A stretch of DNA of 64,000 nt from CAWKGV01 sp963849305 (GCA_963849305.1 CAWKGV010000003.1:186001-250000); one strand, 5' to 3'; shown: positions 18,639 through 29,614, numbered from the stretch's first letter. Numbers and translations: made by a program. Notes: generated by a model not told the origin, from the sequence alone.

Positions 18639-19505
18639 ATGGCTGCAAAGACCTACAGGTTTTCAACCCAGGACATCGCCTATCTGCGCCACGGCGATAC
18701 CGCGCTCACGCTTCGGCTGTTCAAGCCGGCCGGCGACGGCCCGTTTCCCGCCGTGATCGACGTACACGGAGGCGCCTGGACCAGCGGCGATCTCACCGAT
18801 TGCCAGGCGCGCGACGAGGTGCTCGCGGCATCCGGCCTGGTGGTCGCGGCGCTCGAATTCCGGCACGCGGGCGACGGCTATCCGACCTCGCTCGCGGACA
18901 TCAATTACGGCATCCGCTGGGTGAAGGCGCACGCCGACGAGTTGCGCGCCCGCCCCGACCTGGTCGGCATCACCGGCAATTCGAGTGGCGGGCACCTAGC
19001 GATGCTCGCCGCGATGCGGCCGAACGACCCCCGGTACGCCGCGATCGCGCTGCAAGTCGGCTCGCCCGCGGTGGATGCGACCGTGCGCTGCGTGGCGATG
19101 CTGTGGCCGGTGATCAATCCCCTGTCGCGTTATCGCCACGCGCGCAGGCTGCGCGACAGCGCCAACCCGCCGGCCTGGACCGCGGACATTCCGGAGCGCC
19201 ACGACCTTTATTGGCGTACCGAGGCGAACATGGCGGAGGGCAATCCCCTGCTCGCACTGGAGCGTGGCGAACCGGTGCTGACCCCGCCGGCGCTCTGGCT
19301 ACAGGGCCGGCCGGACCAGGTGCATGACTATCGCGACCCGGATTCTGGTTACGATGGCAACGAACCGGAACGGTTCGTCGCCAACTACCGCAAGGCCGGA
19401 GGCGAGATCGAGCTGCAGTACGTCGAGCAGGAGAAGCGGTCGTCGGGGGTGGCTCTGGACGTGCTGGTTGGATTTTTTCGACGGCATCTCTATCAGCCTG
19501 CGTGA
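18639..19505 (+). CDS. Alpha/beta hydrolase (esterase/lipase-like)
   Basis: A 288-residue enzyme of the hormone-sensitive-lipase/BD-FAE type. It shows the oxyanion-hole motif VIDVHGGAWTSGD (about residues 40-52) and the nucleophile elbow GITGNSSGGHLAM with the catalytic Ser about residue 115. An Asp/His pair is expected in the C-terminal third (the HDYRDPDSGYDGNEPERF region and beyond). There is no signal peptide, so it is cytoplasmic. It would hydrolyse small esters or amides. It sits directly after the Lin0512 pair and 137 bp before the PCMT gene. Confidence 0.85.
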   Translation: MAAKTYRFSTQDIAYLRHGDTALTLRLFKPAGDGPFPAVIDVHGGAWTSGDLTDCQARDEVLAASGLVVAALEFRHAGDGYPTSLADINYGIRWVKAHADELRARPDLVGITGNSSGGHLAMLAAMRPNDPRYAAIALQVGSPAVDATVRCVAMLWPVINPLSRYRHARRLRDSANPPAWTADIPERHDLYWRTEANMAEGNPLLALERGEPVLTPPALWLQGRPDQVHDYRDPDSGYDGNEPERFVANYRKAGGEIELQYVEQEKRSSGVALDVLVGFFRRHLYQPA

Positions 19506-19581
19506 CCGGTGAGGGCCGCGCGGCACTGGCCCAACCGCGCCGGAACGCCACCACCCCGCGCCCCGGGATGCGCCTAGACGT

Positions 19582-19611
19582 TTGGCTCATGGCCCGGTGC
19601 GCTTCTATAAG
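19582..19611 (+). promoter_or_regulatory. Likely sigma-70 promoter for the PCMT gene
   Basis: TTGGCT (19582-19587) and TATAAG (19606-19611) are separated by 18 bp and lie 31 bp upstream of the ATG at 19643. They match a housekeeping -35/-10 pair only moderately. Confidence 0.45.
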
Positions 19612-19642
19612 GGGCGCCGCTCACCCAAGCCGCGAGCCCGCA

Positions 19643-20311
19643 ATGGACCTGGATGCCTTCGATTTCACCGAAGCCCGCAACCGCATGGTGGACAGCCAGA
19701 TCCGGCCGAACAAGGTCACCGACCCACGCATTCTCGCCGCCATGCGCGAGCTGCCGCGCGAGCGGTTTTTGCCGCCCAAGCTGCGGCCCCGCGCCTATAT
19801 CGATGAGGATGTGCCGCTCGGCGGCGGGCGGGTGCTGATGGAGCCGATGGTGATCGCCCGGCTGGTCCAGCTTGTCGCGCCGAGCGCGGGTGAGCGTGGG
19901 CTGGTAGTCGGCGCGGGCGTCGGCTATGGCGCCGCCCTGCTCGCCGCCTGCGGCGTGCGGGTGACGGCGCTTGAGGAGGAGCTGGCGCTAGCGGCGATCG
20001 CCGAGCGGACCTTGGCCGATCTCGCGCCTTCGGTCAGCGTCGTGTCCGGCCCGCTTGCGGCCGGCTGGCCAGCACACGCGCCCTATAACCTCATTCTGAT
20101 CGAGGGCGCGGTCCACGTCATTCCGAAGGCCCTCGGGGAACAGCTCTACGCCGACGCCGGCCGATTAGTGGCGGCACGCTGCGCGAACGGTGCCATGGCC
20201 CAGGCCGTGCTGGCCGAGCCGACCCCGGCGGGGCTCCGGGCGCAGCCGATGTTCGATTGCGCCACGTCGCCGCTGCCGTCCCTGCTACCAAAGCCGAGCT
20301 TCACCTTCTAG
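19643..20311 (+). CDS. Protein-L-isoaspartate O-methyltransferase family protein
   Basis: A 222-residue PCMT-family protein. It has the MVDSQIRPNKVTDPRILAAM N-terminal motif typical of alphaproteobacterial members, RERFLPP, and a SAM-binding segment (GERGLVVGAGVGYGAALLAA). The usual glycine-rich motif reads VVGAGVGYG. The frame is open upstream, but the ATG at 19643 matches the family start and follows a promoter-like sequence. Members of this subgroup may not repair isoaspartate at all, so the substrate remains uncertain. It is convergent with the SCO gene downstream. Confidence 0.85.
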   Translation: MDLDAFDFTEARNRMVDSQIRPNKVTDPRILAAMRELPRERFLPPKLRPRAYIDEDVPLGGGRVLMEPMVIARLVQLVAPSAGERGLVVGAGVGYGAALLAACGVRVTALEEELALAAIAERTLADLAPSVSVVSGPLAAGWPAHAPYNLILIEGAVHVIPKALGEQLYADAGRLVAARCANGAMAQAVLAEPTPAGLRAQPMFDCATSPLPSLLPKPSFTF

Positions 20312-20332
20312 CCCGAATAGCCGCGCCGCCGC

Positions 20333-21013
20333 CTACATCATCCGCAACAAGCGAGCCAGCAGGCCAGACTCCGGCCGTTGCTCGATCACTGCTCGGATGG
20401 CGGCCGCCGTGCCCGCGATATCCGGCGCGGGGTCGTCCATCCCCGAGACCAGCAGGCGCGCCGCGCCGCCAGCATCGAACACATAGACGGCCGTGCTATG
20501 GGTGACCTCGTAGGGGTGCCCCGGAGAGGCGGGTTCGACCGAATAGGCCACCCGGTAGCGACGCGCGAGCGCGGTCAGTTCGTCCGGCGTGCCGCGAAGG
20601 CCCAGAACCAGGGGCGAGAACTGGGCGGTGTAGCGTCGCAGCAGTTCGAGGCTGTCGCGGTCTGGATCGACCGTCACGAACAGGATGCGGGCCTGCTCGG
20701 CGAGCGGGCCGAGCCGATCGAGCACCGCCACCAGATTGCCCAGCGTGGTCGGGCAGATATCGGGGCAGAACATGTAGCCGAAATAGAGCATGACCGTGCG
20801 GCCCTGGAAATCGGCCGCCGTGACCCGACGGCCATCGGTCGCCTCGGCCATGGAGAAAGCGAGCGGCGGCACACTGCCACCGATGTCGCGCGCTGCCCCT
20901 CGCGCCGCTTCACCCAGGCCCAGAAGCCAGGCCGTGGCCAGACTGCCCGCCGCTAACGGGGCCAGCCGGCGACGCTCAATCCCGCCGTCTCGTCGTGCCA
21001 TGTCCGGGGCCAT
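20333..21013 (-). CDS. SCO1/SenC-family copper chaperone
   Basis: About 226 residues with an N-terminal hydrophobic anchor (LAPLAAGSLATAWLLGLG) and a thioredoxin-like domain. The copper-binding CxxxC motif is in GYMFCPDICPTTLGN, and the later conserved His is in YEVTHSTAVYVFD. It delivers copper to the CuA centre of cytochrome oxidase in the periplasm. The ATG at 21013 is preceded by AGAGGG. It is divergent from the CtaG-type gene, another oxidase assembly factor, which supports the role. Confidence 0.88.
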   Translation of the reverse strand: MAPDMARRDGGIERRRLAPLAAGSLATAWLLGLGEAARGAARDIGGSVPPLAFSMAEATDGRRVTAADFQGRTVMLYFGYMFCPDICPTTLGNLVAVLDRLGPLAEQARILFVTVDPDRDSLELLRRYTAQFSPLVLGLRGTPDELTALARRYRVAYSVEPASPGHPYEVTHSTAVYVFDAGGAARLLVSGMDDPAPDIAGTAAAIRAVIEQRPESGLLARLLRMM

Positions 21014-21153
21014 CTTGCCCTCTAGCCAGGACGGCGGGAAGCGGCGGCACGCTCGCGCGCTGGTCACTTGCACCGGCGCGGCCGGGCGCGGATGGTCGCC
21101 GGCGTCGGGCAGCGCATCGTTCGAGGAGCCGCCGGCCTTTGGTTCTCTCCCGT

Positions 21154-22095
21154 GTGCGGGTTGCTGGTCTGGATCGCGCCGAGGCAGTGGCCTCCCTGGC
21201 GATCTGCTCCCTGGCGGGGCTGCTCGCCTGGCTGTGCGCGGATCACCCGGCGATCCTGCCGCCCTGGGCGCCGTGGGAATTCTCCTGGGTTGAGTTCCTC
21301 GCGACCGGGTTCAGCCTGTGGTGGTACGGGCGCGGCCTGCTGCGGACTCCCGCTGCGCTGCGGCCGCCCGCCCTACGAAACGGCCTGTTCCTCGCCGGCG
21401 TGGCCTTGATCTACGCCGTGTTGCAGACCCGGTTCCTCTACATGGCCGAGCACATGTTCTTCCTGAACCGGGTGCAGCATCTGGTCATGCACCATCTCGG
21501 CCCGTTCCTGATCGCGCTGAGCTGGCCGGGTGCCATGATCCGGCGCGGGATGCCGGACGCGCTGGGCCGGCGGGTCGAGACCGGGCCGTTGCCGCGGCTC
21601 TGCGCCGTCGTGCAGCGGCCGGTCCTGGGCGCGGTGCTGTTCGTCGGGCTGATCTTCCTGTGGCTGATCCCGCCTGTGCACTTCCGCGCCATGCTCGATC
21701 CGCGTCTGTTCGCGGTAATGAACTGGAGCATGGTGGTGGACGGCCTGTTCTTCTGGTTCCTGGTATTCGACCCGCGCGCTTGCCCGCCCTCGGGCCTGTC
21801 ATTCTCGCTCCGCCTGATTCTGGCCATGAGCGTGCAATTGCCGCAAATCGTGGCCGGCGCCGTGATCGCCCTGGCGCCGCAGGATCTCTATCCGTCCTAT
21901 GCGCTGTGCGGCCGGCTGTTCCCCGCGATCGGGCCGCTGCTCGACCAGGAGATCGGCGGCTCCATCATCCTGTTCCCCGGGGGCATGATGAGCGCGGCGG
22001 CGGCGCTGATCCTGGCCCGCTGGCTCTGGGCCGAGGAGGCGCGACAAGTCGCGGTGGCGGAAGGCGCGACCGTGCTCTCGGGAATGGGTGACTGA
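21154..22095 (+). CDS. ctaG: CtaG-type (Caa3) cytochrome oxidase assembly membrane protein
   Basis: About 313 residues with seven predicted transmembrane helices and the histidine-rich segment QHLVMHHLGPFLIALSWPGA near the third helix, a hallmark of the Caa3_CtaG family. It acts in the membrane in copper-dependent cytochrome c oxidase assembly. The open frame extends back to 20995, but that part would overlap the SCO gene and is Arg-rich, so the GTG at 21154 is preferred; the first helix starts soon after. Pairing with SCO on the other strand is consistent with shared function. Confidence 0.8.
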   Translation: MRVAGLDRAEAVASLAICSLAGLLAWLCADHPAILPPWAPWEFSWVEFLATGFSLWWYGRGLLRTPAALRPPALRNGLFLAGVALIYAVLQTRFLYMAEHMFFLNRVQHLVMHHLGPFLIALSWPGAMIRRGMPDALGRRVETGPLPRLCAVVQRPVLGAVLFVGLIFLWLIPPVHFRAMLDPRLFAVMNWSMVVDGLFFWFLVFDPRACPPSGLSFSLRLILAMSVQLPQIVAGAVIALAPQDLYPSYALCGRLFPAIGPLLDQEIGGSIILFPGGMMSAAAALILARWLWAEEARQVAVAEGATVLSGMGD

Positions 22096-22146
22096 ACGGG
22101 CGCCCGCTGTTAGCTTGTTACGCTGACGTGACACCGGGAGGCGAGA

Positions 22147-22179
22147 ATGATCCGATTCTTGGCGCGGATGGCGCGATGA
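22147..22179 (+). CDS. Possible 10-residue leader peptide before the epimerase
   Basis: A short frame MIRFLARMAR has a good GGGAGGCGAG ribosome site and its TGA overlaps the epimerase start (ATGA at 22176-22179). It could couple translation to the epimerase. Coding is unproven. Confidence 0.35.
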   Translation: MIRFLARMAR

Positions 22180-23159
22180 GCGGCCCGGTGCTGCTCACCG
22201 GGGCCGCCGGCTTCATCGGGATGCATGTGGCCGAGGCGTTGCTCGGCCGGGGCGTGCGGGTGATCGGGCTCGACAACCTGAACAGCTATTACGACGTCCG
22301 GCTCAAGCAGGCGCGGCTCGACCGGCTGGTGGGCCAGCCGGGGTTCAGGTTCGAGCGGGTCGATGTGTCCGACCGCGAGGCCGTGGCCGGGATCATCGCC
22401 CGGCACCCCGACATCGCGCTGGTGGTGCATCTCGCGGCCCAGGCGGGGGTGCGCCATTCCCTGGTCGATCCCTATTCCTATGTGCAGTCCAACGTGATGG
22501 GCCATCTGGTCGTCCTGGAGGCGGCGCGGCGGCTAGGGGGGCTGCGACATGTGGTCTATGCCAGCTCGTCCTCGGTTTATGGCGCCAACCGGGCGCTGCC
22601 GTTCGCCGAGGCCGACCGGGTGGACGCGCCGGTCTCGCTCTATGCCGCCACCAAGCGCGCCGACGAGATGATGAGCCATGCCTACGCGCATCTGTTCGGC
22701 CTGCCGCAGACGGGGCTGCGCTTCTTCACTGTGTACGGGCCATGGGGGCGGCCGGACATGGCCTATTACAGCTTCGCCCGCGCGATCGCGGCGGGCGAGC
22801 CGATCACGGTCTATGACGGCGGCCGGCTGAGGCGGGATTTCACCTATATCGACGATATCGTCGCCGGCGTGCTCGGCTGCCTGGACCTGCCGCCCGGCGG
22901 CGAGGTGCCGCACCGGGTGCTGAATATCGGCAATCACCACAGCGAAGAGGTTGGCACGCTGGTGGCGTTGCTGGAGCAGGCGCTGGGTCGGCGCGCGGTG
23001 GTGCGCGATGCGCCGCGGCCGGACGCCGATGTGAAAGAGACCTTCGCCGCCATCGAGGAGATCGCGGCTCTGACTGGGTTCGCGCCGGCCACGCCGCTGG
23101 CGCTCGGGATTCCGCGCTTCGTGGCTTGGCTGCAGGCCTGGCACGGAATTCCTCCCTGA
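22176..23159 (+). CDS. NAD-dependent epimerase (UDP-glucuronate 4-epimerase-like)
   Basis: A 327-residue extended short-chain dehydrogenase. The NAD-binding LLTGAAGFIGMHVAEALL is at the N-terminus, followed by GLDNLNSYYDVRLKQARL, the Ser/Tyr/Lys catalytic set (SSSSVYG, then YAATKRADE) and RFFTVYGPWGRPDMAYYSF, typical of UDP-glucuronate 4-epimerases. It would supply UDP-galacturonate for surface polysaccharide. The ATG at 22176 is chosen from the fold; a GTG at 22128 in frame is possible. It is the last gene before the rrn operon. Confidence 0.87.
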   Translation: MSGPVLLTGAAGFIGMHVAEALLGRGVRVIGLDNLNSYYDVRLKQARLDRLVGQPGFRFERVDVSDREAVAGIIARHPDIALVVHLAAQAGVRHSLVDPYSYVQSNVMGHLVVLEAARRLGGLRHVVYASSSSVYGANRALPFAEADRVDAPVSLYAATKRADEMMSHAYAHLFGLPQTGLRFFTVYGPWGRPDMAYYSFARAIAAGEPITVYDGGRLRRDFTYIDDIVAGVLGCLDLPPGGEVPHRVLNIGNHHSEEVGTLVALLEQALGRRAVVRDAPRPDADVKETFAAIEEIAALTGFAPATPLALGIPRFVAWLQAWHGIPP

Positions 23160-23174
23160 GTGCGAAGGACAGGG

Positions 23175-23203
23175 TTGACCCCACCATCACGCGCGCCTAG
23201 ATA
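23175..23203 (+). promoter_or_regulatory. Strong rrn promoter
   Basis: TTGACC (23175-23180), a 17-bp spacer and TAGATA (23198-23203) form a near-consensus housekeeping promoter about 465 bp before the 16S gene. Transcription should start near 23210. Confidence 0.7.
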
Positions 23204-23210
23204 GCTTCCT

Positions 23211-23667
23211 CCCGCGGCGGCGGCCGACTTGATTGCGCCGGCGGGGCGCCCTAGTGTTCCCGGTCTGCCGGGATAAGGGCCACAGCATTCTAAGGTAGCA
23301 TGGTGCCCTGCGGCGCAGGGAGCCATGTGCTGGCTTCCGTTCTTTGATAGTTGCATAAGCTTAGGAAGGGATACGTTGGCGGCGTCCTGGGGGCATTGCC
23401 TGTGGGTATGGGTGATGTTTGTGTTGTGGTGGCTGGCTGGTCTGGGTGTTTGGCTTGGGCTTGTTGGTTGGGTTTTCCTAGGGTGTTGGTGGCGTATTGT
23501 CTTGATGCGTTATGGACGCTTTGGGGTTCCGCGCGGCCTGAGAGGGTCGTGAGGGGCCGACGAGTTCGGGTCTGTTCGTTATGCCTGGGCTGGCTTTGGT
23601 GGTTTGGTGTCTTGAGGGTGAGAGCCTTGGGGGTGCCGGGTCATGGGGCTGGGCTTGGGGTGTGATG
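23211..23667 (+). other. rRNA operon leader with boxA-like site and G/T-rich tract
   Basis: The leader has a boxA-like antitermination site, GTTCTTTGATAGTTG, at 23339-23353. From about 23395 to 23660 the strand is strikingly G/T-rich. No gene is credible here; the open frames are products of biased composition. The tract may contain one arm of the 16S processing stem. Confidence 0.6.
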
Positions 23668-25184
<1,517 letters not shown>

Positions 25185-25219
25185 AAGGAACGGCTGTGAG
25201 TCAGTGGTCAGTGATCGGT

Positions 25220-25240
25220 TCCCTGGGTCAAGCCCGGGGA
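25220..25240. repeat. Hairpin in 16S-tRNA spacer
   Basis: An 8-bp stem (TCCCTGGG with CCCGGGGA) with loop TCAAG. A hairpin of the same form is found at 29398-29418 before the 5S gene. It may be a mobile palindromic repeat or an RNA processing site. Confidence 0.6.
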
Positions 25241-25440
25241 CATGGGATCCGTGATCAGATGGTTTGCGGCGGTTCGTGGCCTCGGCGGATGCCGGGGCGG
25301 CCTGGAGTGGTTGGGGCCATGATTCGGCGCCGCCAGCGTATCCCTTCCCGCGACACGGTTGTCAGTCGGCAGACGTCAGTTGTCGGAGGGCGGTCTTTTG
25401 ATTTTCTGAAGACTGGCGCCTGAGGGCTGGGGTCTGTTTA

Positions 25441-25514
<74 letters not shown>

Positions 25515-25588
25515 TCATCAGTGGTCGGTTATATCGGTGGCCTGTGATTAGTGGTCAGTTCTCCTGATCACTGATCGCTGATCACCGA

Positions 25589-25660
25589 GGGGACGTAGCT
25601 CAGCGGGAGAGCGCCTGCTTTGCACGCAGGGGGTCGTCGGTTCGAATCCGATCGTCTCCA
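25589..25660 (+). tRNA. tRNA-Ala (TGC)
   Basis: Cloverleaf with acceptor GGGGACG / CGTCTCC, anticodon TGC in CTTTGCACG, and T-loop GGTTCGAATCC. Usual second spacer tRNA of alphaproteobacterial rrn operons. Confidence 0.98.
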
Positions 25661-25663
25661 GGC

Positions 25664-25719
25664 TTGTCCTCTGGGGTTTGTCCTCTGGGGTTTGTCCTCT
25701 GGGGTTTGTCCTCTGGGGT
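25664..25719 (+). repeat. 14-bp tandem repeat, four perfect copies
   Basis: The unit TTGTCCTCTGGGGT is repeated four times without mismatch directly after tRNA-Ala. Copy number could vary between operons or strains. Confidence 0.95.
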
Positions 25720-26042
25720 TGGATGGCTCCGGTGGTGTGTCGCGAGAAGCAATGGGTCTTTGTCAGGGTTAATCAGGTTCTGGTGCGTCTCTGGGCGCGC
25801 GCGGTCGCGTTGTGTCTGACCGGCGGGGTTTTGCCGCCTGCGATCGGGTGGGTTCAGGGGCGTTGTGTTGTGTGCTGAGCGAGAGCGCGCGGGAACGGTC
25901 CGTGAGGATCGGTGCGGTGGATGGGGTTGGTGGTCGCGGATCACCGATCACGATCACCGGTCACTGGGGATGGTTCCTGTGCATGGCGCGCGGCGGCTTG
26001 GGGGTTCTTTCGGGGATGCCTGGGTTGGTCGCGCCTGGATCT
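25720..26042 (+). other. Spacer between tRNA-Ala and 23S rRNA
   Basis: No gene is seen. It holds GATCACC-type repeats around 25937-25970, related to the TCAGTGGTCAG family found elsewhere in this operon, and presumably the 5' arm of the 23S processing stem. Confidence 0.6.
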
Positions 26043-26214
26043 CGAGCGCGAGAAGGGCATTCGGTGGATGCCTTGGCACCAGGAGGCGATGAAGGACGTG
26101 GCACGCTGCGAAAAGCCACGGGGAGCCGCGAGCAGGCGTTGATCCGTGGATGTCCGAATGGGGCAACCCACCCCGCTTGGGGTATCGTTCCATGAATTCA
26201 TAGTGGGGCGAGGC

Positions 26215-26251
<37 letters not shown>

Positions 26252-27102
26252 ACAGACATCAACCGAGATTCCGCGAGTAGTGGCGAGCGAAAGCGGAGCA
26301 GGCCAGTGGTTGGCGAGAGGGAAGCAGAACGGTCTGGAAAGGCCGGCCGGAGCGGGTGACAGTCCCGTATGCGTCAAGCCTCGTCGATCCTTGAGTAGGG
26401 CGGGACACGTGCAATCCTGTCTGAACATGGGGGGACCACCCTCCAAGCCTAAATACTCCCTGGTGACCGATAGCGAACAGGTACCGTGAGGGAAAGGTGA
26501 AAAGCACCCCGACGAGGGGAGTGAAAGAGACCTGAAACCGGATGCCTACAAGCAGTCGGAGCCGCCGAGCCGCGCGGGTCGCGAGACCCGTGCGAGGGTG
26601 TGGTGACGGCGTACCTTTTGTATAATGGGTCAGCGAGTTGCCGTATGCGGCGAGCTTAAGCCGTCAGGTGGAGGCGCAGCGAAAGCGAGTGCGAAACGCG
26701 CGTTTCAGTCGCGTGCGGCAGACCCGAAACCGAGTGATCTAGCCATGGCCAGGCTGAAGGTGGGGTAACACCCACTGGAGGGCCGAACCCACGCCTGTTG
26801 AAAAAGTCGGGGATGAGCTGTGGCTAGGGGTGAAAGGCCAATCAAACTCGGAAATAGCTGGTTCTCCGCGAAATCTATTTAGGTAGATCGTCGCGTGTTT
26901 GCCTTCGGGGGTAGAGCACTGGATGGGCTAGGGGGGCCCAAAGCCTTACCAAACCTAACCAAACTCCGAATACCGAAGAGCCTAGCGCGGCAGACAGACG
27001 GCGGGTGCTAAGGTCCGTCGTCGAGAGGGAAACAGCCCAGACCGCCAGCTAAGGTCCCGAAATCGTGGCTAAGTGGGAAAGGATGTGGGAATTCCAAAAC
27101 AA

Positions 27103-27160
<58 letters not shown>

Positions 27161-27218
27161 TAGCAGAAATCCCGCGCCGAAGATGTAACGGGGCTGAAGC
27201 CACGTACCGAAGCTGCGG

Positions 27219-27677
27219 AATCAGTGGTCAGTGGTCAGTGGTCAGTAGTCAGGAGAAAGCATGAAGGCGGATGGGGTCGAGGGACTTGAGGTCTTTCGCC
27301 GCGCCTACGCCGTGTCGCTCGATTTGCATCGGGCGAGTTTGACCTGGCCGAAGGTCGAACAGTATGGCGGGATTGCCGATCAAGCGCGGCGGTCCTCAAA
27401 GTCGGTCTGTGCGCTCCTCGCGGAGGGTACCGGTCGGCGACGCGCCTCGCGGGCGGAGTTCGAGCGCTATGTGATCATGGCGCTCGGCTCGGCTGACGAG
27501 GCGAGGCTGTGGTGTCGCTATGCCGAGGATCTCGGCTACGCGTCCCGCGAGCAAGCCGAACGATGGCGCTGCTCCCTGGCGGAGATTGCGCGCATGTTGC
27601 ACGGCCTGCTGGATCGATACCGGCAAGGTCGGGATGCTTTCTCCTGACCGCTGACCACTGACCACTGACCACTGATT
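27219..27677. repeat. 23S intervening sequence with 36-bp inverted-repeat arms
   Basis: The arms 27219-27254 and 27642-27677 are reverse complements at 34 of 36 positions and contain repeats of the unit TCAGTGG. They would form a long RNA duplex, a good RNase III substrate, presenting the internal gene in a loop. The insert lies about 1175 bases into 23S, matching the known helix-45 insertion site. Confidence 0.9.
27261..27647 (+). CDS. Four-helix-bundle 23S intervening-sequence protein
   Basis: A 128-residue helical protein of the 23S rRNA IVS protein family (four helix bundle). Family signatures are LEVFRRAYAVSLDLHRAS, QARRSSKSVCALLAEGTGR and the final helix LAEIARMLHGLLDRYRQG. Its start has an upstream GGAGAAAGC site. 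Its stop codon lies inside the right arm of the inverted repeat. These proteins form pentameric barrels in crystal structures, but their role in rRNA is unknown. Coding capacity inside an rRNA gene and the intact frame suggest selection or recent arrival. Confidence 0.92.
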   Translation: MKADGVEGLEVFRRAYAVSLDLHRASLTWPKVEQYGGIADQARRSSKSVCALLAEGTGRRRASRAEFERYVIMALGSADEARLWCRYAEDLGYASREQAERWRCSLAEIARMLHGLLDRYRQGRDAFS

Positions 27678-28212
27678 GGTAGCGGAGCGTTCCGTAAGTC
27701 TGTGAAGGAAGCGGGGTGACCCCTTCTGGAGATATCGGAAGTGCGAATGCTGACATGAGTAGCGACCAACGGAGTGAGAAACTCCGTCGCCGAAAGTCCA
27801 AGGGTTCCTGCGCAAGGCTAATCCGCGCAGGGTGAGCCGGCCCCTAAGGCGAGGGCGAGAGCCGTAGTCGATGGGAACCAGGTCAACAGTCCTGGGCCTG
27901 CTGGCAGTGACGAACGCGAAGCGTGGTGCGGGCTTATCGGATTGCCCGTGCCTGTGGAGCGTTCCGGGAAACAGCTCCAGCAACGAGACCGTACCCGAAA
28001 CCGACACAGGTGGACTGGTAGAGCATACCGAGGCGCTTGAGAGAACGATGTCGAAGGAACTAGGCAAATTGCTCGCGTAACTTCGGGATAAGCGAGACCT
28101 GGGTTCGGGCAACCGGGCTTGGGTGGCACAGAGCAGGGGGTGGCGACTGTTTAGTAAAAACACAGGGCTGTGCGAAGTCGCGAGACGACGTATACGGCCT
28201 GACGCCTGCCCG

Positions 28213-28342
<130 letters not shown>

Positions 28343-28597
28343 CGACTTCCCCACTGTCTCCGGCATCGGCTCAGCGAAATTGAATTCCCCGTGAAGATGC
28401 GGGGTACCCGCGGTCAGACGGAAAGACCCTATGAACCTTTACTGCAGCTTTGCAGTGCCATCAGGAAAGCTCTGTGTAGGATAGGTGGGAGGCTTTGAAG
28501 CCGGGGCGCCAGCCTTGGGGGAGCCACCCTTGAAATACCACCCTGAGCTGTTCTGATGTCTAACCGCGACCGGTCAGCCCGGTCCGGGACCCTGCAT

Positions 28598-28628
<31 letters not shown>

Positions 28629-28770
28629 CAAAAGGTAACGGAGGCGCGCGATGGTGGGCTCAGGCCGGTCGGACATCGGTCGTTGAGTGCAATGGCACAA
28701 GCCCGCCTGACTGCGAGAGCGACAGCTCGAGCAGAGACGAAAGTCGGCCATAGTGATCCGGTGGTCCCGC

Positions 28771-28806
<36 letters not shown>

Positions 28807-28841
28807 TAGGGATAACAGGCTGATCTCCCCCAAGAGTCCAT

Positions 28842-28885
<44 letters not shown>

Positions 28886-28897
28886 CGGGGCTGGAGC

Positions 28898-28951
<54 letters not shown>

Positions 28952-29009
28952 GAACGTCGTGAGACAGTTCGGTCCCTATCTGCCGTGGGTGACGGAGACT
29001 TGCGAGGCG

Positions 29010-29041
<32 letters not shown>

Positions 29042-29097
29042 CACCTCTGGTGCACCGGTTGTCGCGCCAGCGGCACCGCCGGGTAGCTATGTGCGGA

Positions 29098-29129
<32 letters not shown>

Positions 29130-29260
29130 ACCCTCCTCAAAACCAGGTCTCCCAGGGGTTCGCCCCGAGAGGGCCGTGCAAGACCAGCACGTCGATAGGC
29201 CGGAGGTGCACGCGCGGCAACGCGTTGAGCCAACCGGTCCTAATCGCCCGATAGGCTCGA

Positions 29261-29446
29261 AATCCAGTGGATCAGCGATCGGCGATCAGTCGTCGGACTG
29301 CTGCTCCGCCATGCACAGAAATCATCCTCAGCCGGCACACAACACACACACACCCCGCACCAGAACCTGCCAGCCAGGTGGTCTTGCCCGATCCATGTCC
29401 CCGGGCTCGACCCGGGGAACCGATCACCGAACAGGATGGGCTGGAC
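29261..29446 (+). other. 23S-5S spacer with hairpin and CAGTGGTCAG-like remnants
   Basis: Starts with CAGTGGATCAGCGATCGG, related to the IVS repeat arms. A hairpin at 29398-29418 (TCCCCGGG / CCCGGGGA, 5-base loop) matches the one at 25220. No gene. Confidence 0.6.
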
Positions 29447-29565
29447 GACCTGGTGGCCATGGCGGGGGTGCCGCACCCGATCCCATCCCGAACTCGGCCG
29501 TGAAACCCCCCAGCGCCCATGGTGACTGTGGCTCAAGCCACGGGAGAGTAGGTCGCCGCCAGGTC
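29447..29565 (+). rRNA. rrf: 5S ribosomal RNA
   Basis: About 119 nt; the ends GACCTGG and CCAGGTC pair. Conserved loops CCCGATCCCATCCCGAACTC and GGGAGAGTAGGTCGCC are present. Confidence 0.96.
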
Positions 29566-29614
29566 TTCCAACCCATCCCCCCCGGATCAACGTCCGGGGC
29601 TTCGACCCAACCCG

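Noticed and set aside
23325..23665. Trp/Val/Gly-rich open frames in the 16S leader
   Set aside because: They follow from the G/T-biased strand and lie in the transcribed rRNA leader; no ribosome site or family features.
25664..25719. CRISPR array
   Set aside because: The 14-bp units are directly adjacent, without spacers, and no cas genes are in the window.
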